Source: Halichondria panicea (lineage: Eukaryota > Porifera > Demospongiae > Suberitida > Halichondriidae). Taken from it: DNA of 64,000 nt. Shown here in pieces: positions 1 to 12,276 of this stretch; the stretch's first letter is position 1, and every line of letters begins with the position of its first letter. A model generated the notes under the pieces. It did no database searches. It worked only from the letters and a program-made list of their open reading frames with translations, and was not told the origin of the DNA. The translations under genes were made by a program, and so were the position numbers. Location: positions 3,072,001 through 3,136,000 of the forward strand of contig NC_087389.1 of the NCBI RefSeq assembly GCF_963675165.1, read 5' to 3'.

Positions 1-34
1 CTTGTAGGACACCAGATGTGGGTACACCCTAAAC

Positions 35-1297
35 CATAGATTGAATAGGGAGAGGGATTGGAAACGGAAGTAGCGCCACGTGACATTTTACATTGATTTT
101 GTAGCATGGCACCAGAGAGCCTTTGATGCCAATCCGTGTTTACGGTTGCTCAACACGCGGGAAACAATGTTTCATGAATTATGATCACTACAAGAAATTC
201 AGAGCCCCCCAAAAACTTTATTCTCATGTCCCCTAATGGTGAGCATCAGTTGGAAAAGTTTTGACTTTTGTGAAGATAGCTAGAGGTACAAAGCGTCTTT
301 GAGATCTTTATGTACCTAGAATGCTTCTAATAATAGCTAAGACTGTGCAACCCATCGATCTCAAGTGTCAGTTTGAAGTGCAAGTTTTACAGTACTTTTC
401 AAGTAGGTTGAATATCATTCCAAGTTGAATGTTGAAGTGAGTACTCGCACCACCAAACCACAAAGCTGATACAACTGTAGGTGGCTGTCACAGCCTGTCA
501 GTGTGATGATGCCCATGCATGATACCGTAAACGTTGAAATTTTCGACGCATCAAAATTTCGCACTTTCTGCACTAGGCCCACAATTCTTAAATTTCGTGC
601 ACATAAATTTTCGTCCGTTATATTAACGTAGGTGTGGCTACCACGTACACGTACACCCACGTATATATTTAATTTCGTGCGTTGAGTCCAAGGACGAAAA
701 AAACGAAATTAAACACCTGTCGAAAATTTCAACGTTTACGGTAATACACAGCACTGACTACATGTGTGGGTGTTCATCTAGATGCATATTCAAATGACTT
801 GAGGTGCAGAGTGTTGCTACACTACTTAAGCAAACCAAGTAAGAGAATTAATGTACATCAGCAAAAGTACTGTAAAAGAATAGAGCATTTGTTCGGGAGA
901 AGTGGAGATGTCGAGCCAAAGGCATGCATGGTCCTCATCCTATGTTGAATCCGTAACAGTGCTACTGATACTCTTTGAAAATCTAGGCACTTACTTAGGA
1001 AAAGTTCAAGCAAAGATACATGTACACCTACATTTGTACATAATTATGAAGCTCGTGGGTAGATCATAATTATGATCAGCTTTGTTTTGTGGTTTAGTGG
1101 TGTTAGTACTCACTTTAACATTCAACTTTGAATAATTCAACCTACTTGAAAAGTACTGTAGTAGCTGACAGTCAAGGCAAGGTACTATCTAGCCTAGATT
1201 TTACTTTCAGATACACAGCCTCAATTACACCCCGGCGTAACGCGGATATAATTTGAGGTAACTTCCGTTTCCAATCCCTCTCCCTATTCAATCTATG
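35..1297. mobile_element. Family-A inverted-repeat element, complete copy 1
   Basis: A 37-bp perfect terminal inverted repeat runs from 35 to 71 and returns at 1261-1297; it begins CATAGATTGAATAGGGAGAG. The 7 bp CCTAAAC stands directly outside both ends (28-34 and 1298-1304), which is a target-site duplication. No long ORF lies inside, so this copy is non-autonomous. It carries a nested element at 523-743. Other copies in the window share the GGGATTGGAAAC core near the end. The superfamily is unknown to me: a 7-bp duplication does not fit Tc1/mariner (2 bp), hAT (8 bp) or MULE (9-11 bp). Confidence 0.9.
523..743. mobile_element. Small inverted-repeat element (MITE) nested in family A
   Basis: TACCGTAAACGTTGAAATTT at 523 is repeated inverted at the right end (about 719-743). 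The ends are flanked by TA, consistent with a Tc1/mariner-like TA duplication. The interior is rich in AAATTTCG motifs. It has no credible ORF. Confidence 0.8.
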
Positions 1298-1429
1298 CCT
1301 AAACTAAGAACTGTCACTTTTGCTTATGTACTGTCAAACTAATGCTCCACCCCCTACTGGGGATAGGTGGGGATTAAACCAATCACGTGATGTAATCCCC
1401 CCACCTTTGGGCTGGTTGTTTGGTCTAAT

Positions 1430-1860
1430 CATAGATAGAGTAGAAGGGGATTGGCAACGGAAGTGGTGCACGTGATGTTGTACAGTGACGTCTATGTAGA
1501 GCTCAGAAACAATCTGTGTTTCGCTTTCTACCCCGGGTAAGTTTACCGGGAAACTTATTGAGTCTAATCATAGTCTATGCATGCGTCTCAAAGACCCCTC
1601 TAACACTAAAACAAATACCCCCTGATGGTGAGTATCATTTGGAAACGAAGAAAAGACAATCTTGATTGTCGTGAAGTAGCTAGTCTAACACAAAGCGATT
1701 TTTCATGCTTGTGTTAGTTTAGCTACAATGATATAGCTTGAGCTTGACTCTAGTCCGACTTTGTGAAGAGACATGAGAGGTGTAGAATAGGCGGGAGCTT
1801 CGGCGCCGGTGAAATACCACTAAGGTTGTGTCACTAAGTAGTATGCTGTGTCCCAAATGG
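1430..1860. mobile_element. Family-A left-end fragment
   Basis: The segment starts CATAGATAGAGTAGAAGGGG followed by GATTGGCAACGGAAG, matching the family-A end. Downstream, 1584-1860 is similar to 200-310 of copy 1 and, more closely, to 9530-9810. No matching right end was found nearby, so it looks truncated. Confidence 0.6.
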
Positions 1861-1943
1861 CCACAAGTATTTGATGAAGTTGATGTTTAGCAGCAAAACT
1901 GCTCGTGGACTTTTTACTGACAGCAAAAACAATTCTCATTAAT

Positions 1944-2335
1944 TACCGTATATGCTTGATCAGGAGCCGCGGCTACTAAATGTTCATTTTGCTGGAAGAG
2001 GAGGCTACAATTCAAGAGGGGCCACTGTTCAAGAGCGGCGTTTATTAGCTCCAGATAATTTAGTTTGTTATCAAAAGTTGTTTTCACCTGCATAAACTTG
2101 AACTCTGCCATGAGAAAGTCTTTGTGAAGCATTAACAAGCTGCTACTCATAGCTACGTACATGCCTATATAGCTAATAATTTTTTTGGCTGCCACGTACA
2201 GAAATGCTTGAGTCAAAGTTCACTGAGGCTACTATTTGAGAGCGGCTACTAAATGTTTCATTTTGCTAGCAAGGGAGGCTACTATTTGAGTGCGGCCTTT
2301 ATACAAGAGCGGCCTCTGATCGAGCATATACGGTA
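1944..2335. mobile_element. MITE with ACCGTATATGC ends
   Basis: TACCGTATATGCTTGATC at 1944 is mirrored by GATCGAGCATATACGGTA at about 2318-2335. The interior has several imperfect copies of a GGCTACTAAATGTTCATTTT-like module. The TA at each end is compatible with a TA target duplication. It abuts the next foldback directly. Confidence 0.75.
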
Positions 2336-3829
2336 TATCATCTTGTTGCCTAAGAAATTTCGCATCATTTGGCATGTTGTATGGCTTCACTCGATAAAGT
2401 TTGGGTATTCTATCTAATTAGTGTTCTTTGAAGTCTGGCTTCTCAAAAAACGCTGTTTTTTTCCTGTACTTTTTTGAGTATCATGTTCCTTATACAATTC
2501 TCTTGAAGTGTGACAAGTTTGATTCTGGGATTCCAATGGGATCATGAGATATGTTGTGGGATGTAGTGTGATTTGGGCAATATTTGTGGTTTTAGAGAAT
2601 AAACAGTCCTTAAAAAAAATGTTACAAAGCCTTTCTGCATTCCCAATTGTTACTGTGCACTTTTCCTTAGTAAGTAAGCTGTGTCAGGCCCTTTGTTGTG
2701 GCAATATTGCAATTAGCAATATATCGTAGGTCTTAAGTTGATGAGTGACATTACCTACGTTCAAGCTAACAATTGTACGTTTTAGTTGTAGCAATGGTGA
2801 TTTCATAAAAGTTGAGCAGTATAAAACATTAGCATTAACATTTAAAAACATTAACAAGCCTAGCCCAAATGTTTGGTCAGTATTTCTGATGCAGCTTTAA
2901 TCTCCTTTTTGTAAATTCGACCTGTTCTGATTTGATGATCAATTGTTTAAAAAAATAAAATCATGTAGGCAACGTATAAAATTATCTATTTCTGAAGCTG
3001 GGATACTTGAATAAGCTGCATTATGGCCCGTGAGGGTAAAGAAATTGTACACACACTAGTGAGTTGTGTGGTTTTACTTGGAAAACACCCTATAGCTAAC
3101 CACCCATCTTTTTGTGCAAACCAATCACGAAATATTCTCTGGTGGCATTTCAGTTTCTACTGAGATTACTCAGTGTCCATCTTCTGACTGCAGTACTATA
3201 CTGTATCAGTAGCTAGAGATGGTTCAAATAATTTATGATGTGTGTAGTTTGCATGTGTCTGGAATCGTTTGAGAAAACAAGAAAAGATGATGTTGCTCTC
3301 TCTCATAGTCCTCTGTAGTGCAGTACTCAAATGGCTAGCTGATATGCTTGTCGCCGCTCAATCAAATAGCTGGCGTGGTGTCAGTATTATTTTGCTGCTC
3401 GTATGGTCGCTGTAAACTTGTTTTAGCTATCAGTCGTTTTACAGTTCCTCGGCTAAAAATGTCACTCGGCCGAAAGTTCGAAGTCTTCCTTGTGATAACA
3501 TAAGTTCAGGAAAGTTAACACACATGTTTTAGGTACATTACACAACAAAGAAGGACTGTTTATTCTCTGAAACCACAAATATTGCCCAAATCACACTACA
3601 TCCCACAACATATCTCATGATCCCATTGGAATCCCAAAACCAAACTTGTCACACTTCAAGAGAATGGTATGAGGAACATGATACACAAAAAATTACAGGG
3701 AAAAAAACAGCGCTTTTCGAGAAGTCAGAGTTTGAAGGATACTAATTAGATGCAATACCTAAAATTTATTAAGTGAAGCCGTACAACATACCAAATGATG
3801 CGGAATTTCTTAGGCAACAAGATGATATA
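2334..3829. mobile_element. Foldback element with about 280-bp arms
   Basis: The left arm (about 2334-2612) returns in inverted orientation at about 3552-3829. Shared landmarks are TATATCATCTTGTTGCC at the outer edge and AGAATAAACAGTCCTT at the inner edge. The 61-codon ORF at 2544 lies in the arm and is not taken as a gene. About 940 bp of unrelated sequence lies between the arms. Confidence 0.75.
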
Positions 3830-4239
3830 CATTCTTAGTCTTGAATGTTAATGGTTAGAAAGTTACAGTTTAACTAACAGCAGCCAGTTTCTAAAAGTGG
3901 AGAATTTCTGCATTTTTTAATTAACTCAATCTCAGAAGCCATATTGTTTACAAACCCAAAATTTTTTCTGATATGTTATCATACCATTCCTCACACATGT
4001 ACCAAGTTTCGTGGAATTCTGAAGACCTCACGTTTTAAATTTCGTTGAATTGATATGTAATGACCCTATAGTAACCTCTAATATGCAGCTGCATATTCTG
4101 TGCCAGAGGAGGTCAGACATCATTTTGAAATTTCACTATTATGACCTTTTAATGGCATTCCAGGCCAAATTGCTTTTCGTTTTCGCCTGCCATGCATAAT
4201 TATGCCTCAAGGCGTAGCCGCACGAGGGATATGGTGAAG

Positions 4240-4244
<5 letters not shown>

Positions 4245-4309
<65 letters not shown>
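4245..4309. repeat. TG dinucleotide microsatellite
   Basis: About 32 uninterrupted TG units. It sits at the same internal position of the family-D repeat where other copies carry shorter CA/TG tracts. It creates a spurious valine/cysteine-rich ORF. Confidence 0.97.
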
Positions 4310-4310
<1 letters not shown>

Positions 4311-4778
4311 TGTTCCAGCTGTAACTGCATGCTCAATGGTTACAATGCGACTAGAACTAACAGCTTCTATAGGCTTCTAGCCGCGTTCTTTTGGATTTTG
4401 ATTCGTAGATTAGCAAACTAAAGCTTCTTTCTCGAGTTATGGCTAGTTTGACTCACATTGAAGGCTGTTCAGAATCTTTCATAGCATCATCTGTTCGCAC
4501 AAACTTTCTATTCAACTTATGAGTTAGCCTTGCACTAAAGTGCTAGCTTTTTGTTATCTACAAGAGTCAGAAAGAGCTGAAGAAGCTAGCTATTTTAGTA
4601 GCCATTATTGAACTTGCAGACACATGCACCCCTTATTCCTGGATGTAATGCGCATGCGCGCTCAATACCACGTGTAAGAGATTCCATTTTGAACCCCAGA
4701 TCCTGGCAGAATCAATTTTCTTCTTTGTTGATGTCCTGGTAAGCCACAAACTAACCTTTCGGATAACTATTTTTAGGC

Positions 4779-4945
4779 TGCTTGTTATAGGTACTACTTT
4801 CTGTGATTGAATTCTGCTTATCTCACAGACTATATACTGACTATGCCGCCTTTGACAAAGGTTTGCTCTTTTTACGCTGCTTGTTATAGATACTACTTTC
4901 TGTGATTGAATTCTGCTTATCTCACAGACTATATACTGACTATGC
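4779..4945. repeat. Direct duplication of about 65 bp
   Basis: A block starting TGCTTGTTATAGGTACTACT and ending TATATACTGACTATGCC appears at about 4779-4848 and again at about 4878-4943 with few changes. The duplication lies within family-D copy 1 and makes the repeated residues seen in a 138-codon minus ORF, which is therefore not a gene. Confidence 0.85.
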
Positions 4946-5343
4946 CTTTGACAAAAAATTAATGTTTGCTCCCACTGTTTGGCTACAGGCCAGTTAAGAC
5001 GATCTATTAACTGTGGACACCCCTTTCTTGTGAAACAATCAAAGCACATTGCAAATTATTTACCTCTTCTATAACACTAAAACTTTTGAGCGAAAGTAAA
5101 AACATGGCGAGAGGCATTAGCAAGCCAACACTCGTTATTAGCTATGACTAAAACAGGCCGGTACTGTCTGTCCAAAAGTTTTACACAGATTGATATACAT
5201 AGTAAACAACAGCAGGTTGAAGTGCCTCTTATAAATTGTTTGGGTCCCAGTCCTTAATGCGTTTTAACCAAATTTCCTTGTTAGTAATGTACTAAGTGCA
5301 GGTTTTGGAAGTAAAAGTCAGTACAAATCATTGTTGTTTGCAG

Positions 5344-8300
5344 TCGCTCAAGTCACGAGGGTATGTAAAGGAACAGTTCTCTTGGCAGCACTACTACTGG
5401 TACTTGACAAATGAAGGAATTCAGTATCTCAGAGAGTACTTGCATTTGCCAAATGAGATTGTCCCAGCTACTTTAAAGAGGCCTACTCGAACAGAAACAG
5501 CAAGAGCAAGACCTAAAGGTATAGTATGTGTTTTTTAGAGCTTGTAAGATTTGAATTTGCGTGTGCTTAATTTAGGCTTTGGGGACGGTGATCGAGAGAG
5601 AAGAGAAGAAAGAGAGGATAGAGAACAGTACCGGAGAGGCGCAGACTGTAAGCCATGTAGAAATGTTGATCAGCTCACCCTGTGGGTGTGTTAATGTAGA
5701 GCATGCACGCCCTCATTACAAACATACTGATGATGTCATGTGGTGTAACAGGTGGTGGTCCAATGGAAGCGCCAATAGTTAAACTTTCAGTACCTGCACT
5801 CAAATATATCATATGTGACAGGGCCTAGGAAAACACCCCTTAACGCGGGTATACCCGAGTTTATTTTTATTGTTGAATCAGATAAAGCGTTCTCTAAGCT
5901 TCAAAATGATACCAAGATCGACCTCCTAGCTATTTTCTACCCGGAGATATGTTCGAGGGAACGCTACGAAGTATTGCTTGAGCAGATGACGCTCAAACGT
6001 CATGAATAATTGTAAGTTCAATTATTGATTTCCGGGCACTTCCGTATACTCATAAAGCTTAGTAAAAGATTTTCTGGAGAAGACGAGTTAGTTAGATGAA
6101 GGCTAGGCATTCTAGGACTCTCTAGCTAGCTAGTATAGCTATGTAGCTGGATTGCTTGGCATCTAGGAAGGATCTTCGAAGAAATAAAAAGACAAAGACT
6201 CCCGTCGCTCCAATGGTAAGCTTTCATGTCTTGTTATCAGCTTGTACTTACTTTCTGTGTCATGTATCAGTCTTATAATAGATCGCTCACTTGTATGGAG
6301 CCTACAAAAAGTGTCTCTGTTCTTCATAAAGCTTAAAGGAACCCTGTCTGATCTATTATAGGTGGCCTTTCACTTAGTATTCGTCTATGTGCTAGATCCA
6401 ACTTATTATTAGCCTTACAAGAAGCTTTCCTCCTTTAATTTAGTATTAGTATCACTGCCATTGTGCTTAGTATTAGCAGGCCTGATGGGATGAGTGATCA
6501 CATCTTGGAGAGCCCAGGAAACCCTGTGAAATTGTCCTATAACATTTATATGGATGGTTCCCCCAGGTCGTTGCGAGTGTCGGAGGCCTGAGAAACAATA
6601 GTCTATTGGCTAGAATGTAAGTGACATTGATATTGTGTCTATCTTAACTTACTACTTATCTGTAGGTTGTTATGGAGGGTTTATGAAGACAAGTGGTACG
6701 GGATACATACATCTAAAGAAACAAGAGTGGATCTACGCCAAGCTAGCTAGCTAGATAGCTGCTCTTTCTAATGAATTTATGTTGCTAAATTATGTTTGTT
6801 AAGAAGTGGAGCTATAATATACCTGGCTCCTCTTGATGATTGTAAGTACTGGGCTGATGAAATAGTCCTGTACAAGTTGTAATCTTTTTTTGTTAAAAAT
6901 AATTAAGGAAAATTCCCCTCACGTACACAAGTACATTTCATTGTAAAAAATGAACGTTCGGTGAGTTTCTTCAACGTCCGCGCTTGACCTGTTTAAAGCT
7001 TCGTAGGCCAAATTTTTACGGGTAGATAGAGGAAGGGCTGAAGTTAGCACCTGTGAAAAAAAATTTTTTGCCCATGTTTTTCATTTCTACTAAATTGACC
7101 TATAGCCTAATTTAATTTTAGTGCCGCGTTAAGGGGGGTTTCTTAGGCCCTGTCACACATCACCTAAGATATGCAGTCTCAAAATATTAAATATCCTGGG
7201 GAAGCATGCCCCCCACACACCTCAATCATACAGGATATACGACCCCCCCTGTTTCAAGTGCTATAATTTGTTTCCTTTCTCAACTCACACAAAGTCTGCC
7301 CATACACAAGAGAAACACTTCCCAGCAGACAGTAGAGAAAATCAAATAGAGTTACAGTAGTCATTCTACCCTGAATTAATTTAGTCCACTATATATATCT
7401 TGACTTTAGTAATTTTAATTGGTGAAACACATCTTCATTAGTGAAACAACATAACATACATCTCAGTTTCAGGTGACAAAAAGACAACTGGTGTGGGTGC
7501 TGGAGAAGGATTCAATCCTCAATTTGTAAGTTTTTGTATGTCTGTTTGGAGGGTGTAATGTGTATTTTGCATGACCCACTGTATAGCGCTATAGCAACTG
7601 TTTTTGTTAAGAATGGCCAAAATCATGGCACGATGTGAAGGATAAAATAGCCTACTTGTATTGTCATACAGTGGTGTGTGCATTGTTCGAAGGCCTCTTT
7701 TTTAATGTTAACGATTACGGTTTGGAGTTAGAGGAATGAGGATATAATAATTTTATTATTGTTTATTAGTCATACTGTATAATATCAAACACAGACACTG
7801 CAAAAAGTGTTTGATGCTTAAGGTTACGGTAGACCGTTTGATCGTTATTATTCATGATAGTGATCTCGAGCAGCTAGAATGAGCTGAAAGTCAACTGAAA
7901 CGCAGTAGTCATTTCATGGCTCGAATAGACATTTTAACTAGATAGTGTAGTTCTTATAAAGGCCTACTGTACAGAGAATATAAAAGAAAACTTTTCGTTT
8001 AGCTATTATATCAAACATGAACAAAAATCAGCTTCCCGCAAGGCGCCTGCATCTATGTATACATATATATGCCCTAGAGATCCCATATTTAATGATTGCT
8101 GCACTCGATAGATCTAGGTATAGCCTCGATTCAAGGCCGATTAAAATACGGCCTGGTACCTATTGCAGGGGTGATAGTGCGCATGCGCTTCAAATTACCC
8201 AGAATATGGGTAATCGTACTACGAACGTAAAACCTTAGTAAATTACACAGGAAATTAGTCCGTTTACTAAAAATATGTTCCGTAATACTTTATCTCTATG

Positions 8301-11300
8301 ACTGAGTTCTGTAAAGCTGTGGCTTATGCCGTCTATTGCGTTGGTCTAGAAGGCTTGAACACTAGTTTTAAGACAGAAGAGGCTCTCATCTACGTCTAGG
8401 ATGGTCCTATAGCCGGATTGTCTTCGCAAGTAGCAGTTTGAGGCACCAAACACTTCCCATAGCCTGTACAGATCCAAGGTAAGACATCCTGACCATACAA
8501 CCTTCATAGAGGTAGATGAGAGCCTCTTCTGGCTTTAGACTAGTGTGAAAGCCTTCTGGAACAACGCAATAGAGAGCTAAGCTGATGTACAAAGATAGAA
8601 AATAGATGAGAGAAAGAAAAAGGGGATTCCCGAGATTCTGGAGAATAAACTAACGCATGCGCACTATCACCCCTGCAATAGGTACCAGGCCGTATTTTAA
8701 TCGGCCTGGAATCGAGGCTAATCTAGGTATAGCAAGCTTTCCAAGTAGGCAATAAACTAATATCCAGCAAAATTAATGTCAAGAACCCAAGACAAGAATG
8801 TTCAATGTTTTCATTCAAAGTGACCCTGGCTTACCTCTTTTGGACCCAGACCTTAACCAGTGGAAGAATGCCAAAGTCACGTTTAACTGAAAAATTAAAC
8901 ACCGTACGTTGTTAAATCAGCTAAAACGCATGTAGTAGCTAGCGGTTCTGTCTATACCTGCAGTGCAGCATGCCAGTACATCAACACATTTATACCCTAG
9001 CCGCAAATAACCGCCCACCCCTACTTTTGCCTGAAAGTCCTGTAGAGACCTATTTGCAATCATAGAAGCGCCCACTATTGCGCATGCGTATAGTCGGGTA
9101 AAGGTCAACAGGATGCATGATTTTTATTTGAGATAGTTAGCTAGCTAGCTAGATCGATATCTAGAGTGCTAGCTCAGAAACAATGACTTTAGCTATATCT
9201 ATATACCGTATAGCGCGAAATTTTCGCGGATTTCGTGGGCTAGAATTCGACACGAAAATTAAGTCTACAAAAATTGTTCTTTAATTAGAATTACCTGCTA
9301 TCATGCAAATATTTAGAGGCGTGGCTTCCGGTAAGCAGTCATTCCGCAAACATTGTGCAACGAAATGGCTTTTAGAGGCCAATCCACGAAATATAAGTGC
9401 CTCGAAAAATTCGCGCTATACGGTAGTCAGTGGCGTAGGAAGTGGCTGGAGCCCCCCCTTGTTGGAGAGCAATGTTTAGCTTGAACTGTTGAGCTAGCTT
9501 ACTACTTAAAATTATTGTGTCAAATGCCTACTTCTCAAAGACCCCTCCAACACTTAAACACATACCCCGATGGTAGATATCATTTAGAAATGAATAAAAT
9601 ATAATCTTGATTTTCGTGACGTAGCTAGAGGTACACAGAGAGGCTTTCTTTTTCATGCTTGTGTTCCTATAGCACCTATGATATAGCTAAGGTTGCGTTA
9701 CTAAGTAGTGTGCTATGTCCCAAATCACCACACAAATGAGGTGAAGTTGATGTCTAGCAGTAGAACTGCTTATAGACTTTTACAGACGACAAAAAACAAT
9801 TCTCATGAATTATTCGTGTTTAGACTCCCATGTTAGAAGTAAGCCTCGAGGCGAAACACGGATGGTACCGGAAGTGCATTCCTTTGCCAATCCCTTTCTC
9901 TTCTATCTATGGTAATACTGTCTATATAGGCAGTAAGCTAAGGTATAGGCAGGATTTGTTGCAGAAAAATCACTCTTACTGGTTGGATTTACTGTCATAA
10001 CTGCTTGTTTTCTGTGGGCTGTAGCTTCTCTCCTGAGCGCTTGCTAACAATCACTCTTGCATTATTCAATAGCTAAAACTTCAATTTTGCATGCAGTCCT
10101 GCATAAATAGATCAAGTACATGGCAGTACAGAATGCACTTGCAACTAAAGTGATCATTTTCATGCACAGTTGATAGTAAAAGTGGGCGTAACAGCAACAC
10201 GTCCGTCCCCCAGACAGCTGTTAAATTCCTTTTACCCGTTGTGTGGAAAGGACTATAAGAAAAAATATGGGAAGAATTAGAGGAACAAAGAAAGAAAAAG
10301 GAGAGCATGCCTCACTAAGATATGTGACGGTGGCACAGTGGAAACGAACATGAGCCGTCAGTAGATGGGCAGGGCCTGGCAGGTAACAAAGCCACAGAAT
10401 ACCTATGCATTGCAGATTTTCACCTAAAGCTGCAGCATTACAGAACTAGTATGCCAGAATCTATGTATGGAGATATCACAGACAAGGGCTTACCTAGCAT
10501 AGGAAGATCCTTGAGGCTTGACTTTACAGCAGTATGCATGTTAGCCTCGATTCCAGGCCGCTAAGAGAGGGCCTGGTATCGACTGTTTGCGCATGCGCCA
10601 CCTATTACCCGGAAAGTGGGTAATTCGGATACCATTGTATTTTGCTCAGTAAAACAATGACGTCACAACGAACGAAAGTGGATTGAAGAAAGTGGATAAA
10701 AGTGTGATTGTAGCCCGTGTGATAGCATTCTAATAGCTACCCTTAGCCTACTATGTTAACAAAGGACTCACAGCCTGCAACAGTGTGGATAACAATCCTC
10801 TGAACGGAGGGGAAGGCTGACAATAGCCTATATGGATAGGCCACGCCCATCTGACACTAACCTTGGTGAAAGTCGACTTTATCAGAAAGAAATTGCTGCT
10901 GTAACCAATACAGCTCTGTCTCTAGCTAGCTAGCTATATAGCTCTGTGTCTGACTTTATGAAGAGTATTCTTTGTCTGTATATGTTATTCAGGATATAAT
11001 TTGGGTAAAATTCAGTTTAATGGGAAACATTACGGGAATATTATCCAATAATTTTGCGCATGCGCAAGCAGTCAGTAGCAGGCCTAATTGTTTAGGCCTT
11101 GAGAAGGAGGCTATATGCATGTGTGATACAGCTAGTGTATTGGTGATGAATGACATTGTTGTAAGGTGTGACCTCATAATAGAGGCAATCTACTATAAAT
11201 AGTTTGTGACTGAATTGTTTGCCACGTTTTAAAATGCAACTAGCTATATAATGATAATTTTTAGGCTACATCAACTGCCGCATTAGACTCACAATTAAGC

Positions 11301-12001
11301 CAAAGAAATCTTGGCAGTCCTTCTTTGAACTGAATAGTAGCAGCGATTTTAAGACAGCTTGCACAAGTCTGACAACTATATGACTTCAATTCAACTGCTG
11401 CCCTCTGCCATTATCTGTCTTGTATTGTACAGGTTATCAAAAGCCTTGGGCAACCAATAACAAACTGACTTTTGGCTGCCAGTTCTCATCATATAAAACA
11501 GCTAATCTTTGCTGATCTCTTAGATGACTATATCCTAGCTGAATGCCTGATGTTGTTCTTCTCCATCAATCTTCTCTTTTCTAGCACTAACATCCACTCT
11601 CAAACTGTAGCTAAGAAACCCCCAAGCACTTTACATAACCTTGCGCAATTTTTGGATCACGTGGAAAAACCAATGAATAATCTCTACCCAAATTCTGGTA
11701 GAGACAGAAGCTGTAGCCCAAAGTCACCAGTCCATTTTCTCCCGCCCCCATCCAATCAGAGAAAAGGGAGTGGCTTGCGGTAGTGGATGTAGCCTAAAAA
11801 TTATTTATAGCTAGTTGCATTTTAACGTGGCAAACAATTCAGCCACTAACTAGATTGCCTCTATTATACTTAAATTTTTTTACATACGCTATACCTTATA
11901 CTAAGAAAGCTCAGTAGCACACAATTATTTCTCCGAGAAACCATTAATTTTTTCTGCAGCGTGGAGTTGGATTTGGAAGAGGGAAACCAACAGACTCTTG
12001 A
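5344..12001 (+). CDS. RPS10: 40S ribosomal protein S10, last four exons
   Basis: This encodes the conserved small-subunit ribosomal protein eS10 (cytoplasm; structural part of the 40S subunit). Exons: 5344-5518, 5576-5647, 7473-7525 and 11960-12001 (TGA at 11999-12001). All junctions are GT..AG and phases agree (1, 1, 0). Exon 1 here reads [12 protein letters not shown], then [13 protein letters not shown] and EIVPATLKR, the hallmark core of the family. The later exons give the arginine/glutamate-rich linker, [12 protein letters not shown] and the glycine/arginine tail [13 protein letters not shown]. The roughly 50 N-terminal residues (initiator to the residue before SLKSRG) were not found between 2.4 and 5.3 kb; they may lie upstream of the window. 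The introns of 1.8 and 4.4 kb are filled with transposable elements. The reading frame is intact in the visible exons. Confidence 0.93.
5722..5806 (+). repeat. Fragment of the 12.3-kb foldback family in RPS10 intron
   Basis: The stretch from GATGATGTCATGTGGTGTAA to TACCTGCACTCAAAT matches the right arm of the foldback at 13350-13425 almost base for base. Only this outer part of the arm is present. Confidence 0.75.
5814..7158. mobile_element. Inverted-repeat element with GTGACAGGGCCTA ends
   Basis: GTGACAGGGCCTAGGAAAAC at the left is mirrored by GTTTCTTAGGCCCTGTCACAC at the right, with CCCCTTAACGCGG continuing the match for about 35 bp. The element fills most of an RPS10 intron. The 64-codon ORF at 5815 is read through the terminal repeat and is not credited as a gene. 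The target duplication is unclear. Confidence 0.75.
7797..7930. repeat. Fragment of the TAAGGTTACGG MITE family
   Basis: GGTTACGGTAGACCGTTTGATC and the AGCTGAAAGTCAACTGAAAC block match the complete element at 38536-39148 in inverted orientation. Only one end is present. Confidence 0.65.
8121..8720. mobile_element. 600-bp MITE with 9-bp target duplication (Mutator-like size)
   Basis: The ends TAGCCTCGATTCAAGGCCGA and TCGGCCTGGAATCGAGGCTA are inverted repeats extending about 75 bp, up to GGGGTGATAGTGCGCATGCGC. ATCTAGGTA is present at 8112-8120 and at 8721-8729, a 9-bp target duplication typical of Mutator-like elements. It is non-autonomous and lies in the last RPS10 intron. The same terminal motif recurs alone at about 10545, 26610, 33610, 42345, 45030 and 48287. 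Confidence 0.88.
9204..9425. mobile_element. Family-F MITE (ACCGTATAGCGCGAAATTTT ends)
   Basis: TACCGTATAGCGCGAAATTT at 9204 is mirrored by AAATTCGCGCTATACGGTA ending at 9425. TA at each outer edge fits a TA duplication. Related end sequences occur at about 28925, 39480, 54800 and 60723-60868. Confidence 0.85.
9429..9911. mobile_element. Family-A right-end fragment
   Basis: The segment ends in TTTGCCAATCCCTTTCTCTTCTATCTATG, shown here as the inverted family-A terminus (about 9880-9911). Its body (9530-9810) is a direct repeat of 1584-1860. It is a separate, probably internally deleted copy. A CAGTGGCGTAGGAAG motif at the start belongs to another small repeat family. Confidence 0.6.
10545..10865. 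repeat. Dispersed repeat shared with 38.1 kb
   Basis: The segment opens with the TAGCCTCGATTCCAGGCCG end motif. From AGTAAAACAATGACGTCACA through AACAGTGTGGATAACAATCC to ATGGATAGGCCACGCCCA it parallels 38115-38290. No coding potential was seen. Confidence 0.7.
11177..11867. mobile_element. Foldback element in RPS10 intron
   Basis: TAATAGAGGCAATCTACTAT at the left returns inverted as AGATTGCCTCTATTA at the right. The arms extend about 100 bp (GTTTGCCACGTTTTAAAATG matches CATTTTAACGTGGCAAAC). The roughly 480-bp middle, including a 103-codon ORF at 11472, matches nothing I know and has no coding signature. Confidence 0.75.
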
Positions 12002-12276
12002 ACGAATACAAGTTAGCCTATAGCTTTCTTTTGCTTATACTAATTATTGGCATATTGATATTAATTTTTGAGTGTGTAATTTGTTATAGCATATAGTGCT
12101 ACATATTAAGCATACCTCGGGTGTTGATCCCCAGGAACTGTGTTCTGGAGGATATGTACTGGGGCAGAAAGTACCACAAAATTTTTTCATTTATATAGCT
12201 GGTTGGAGATAATTATGATATCAGCACTATACAGCATAAATATTAGAAGTGTTTTTAACAAGGAATCAAAATAATG

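Larger units (their letters stand above)
4193..5140 (-). mobile_element. Family-D dispersed repeat, copy 1
   Basis: The segment begins with the family end GCATAATTATGCCTC followed by GGCGTAGCCGCACGAGGGAT, then a TG microsatellite. It continues through a body shared with 24107-24962 and 50118-51566, ending near CATGGCGAGAGGCATTAGC. Relative to those copies it lies in the opposite orientation. An internal direct duplication lies at 4779-4945. No protein similarity was recognised. Confidence 0.75.

Noticed and set aside
4633..5049. 138-codon minus ORF with internal repeated residues
   Set aside because: It lies in family-D copy 1, and its internal repeat is the DNA duplication at 4779-4945. No other family-D copy preserves it.
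6400..6545. Intronic box C/D snoRNA in RPS10
   Set aside because: Ribosomal-protein introns often host snoRNAs, and a TGATGGGATGAGTGA stretch is suggestive, but I could not place a convincing D box, terminal stem or guide sequence.
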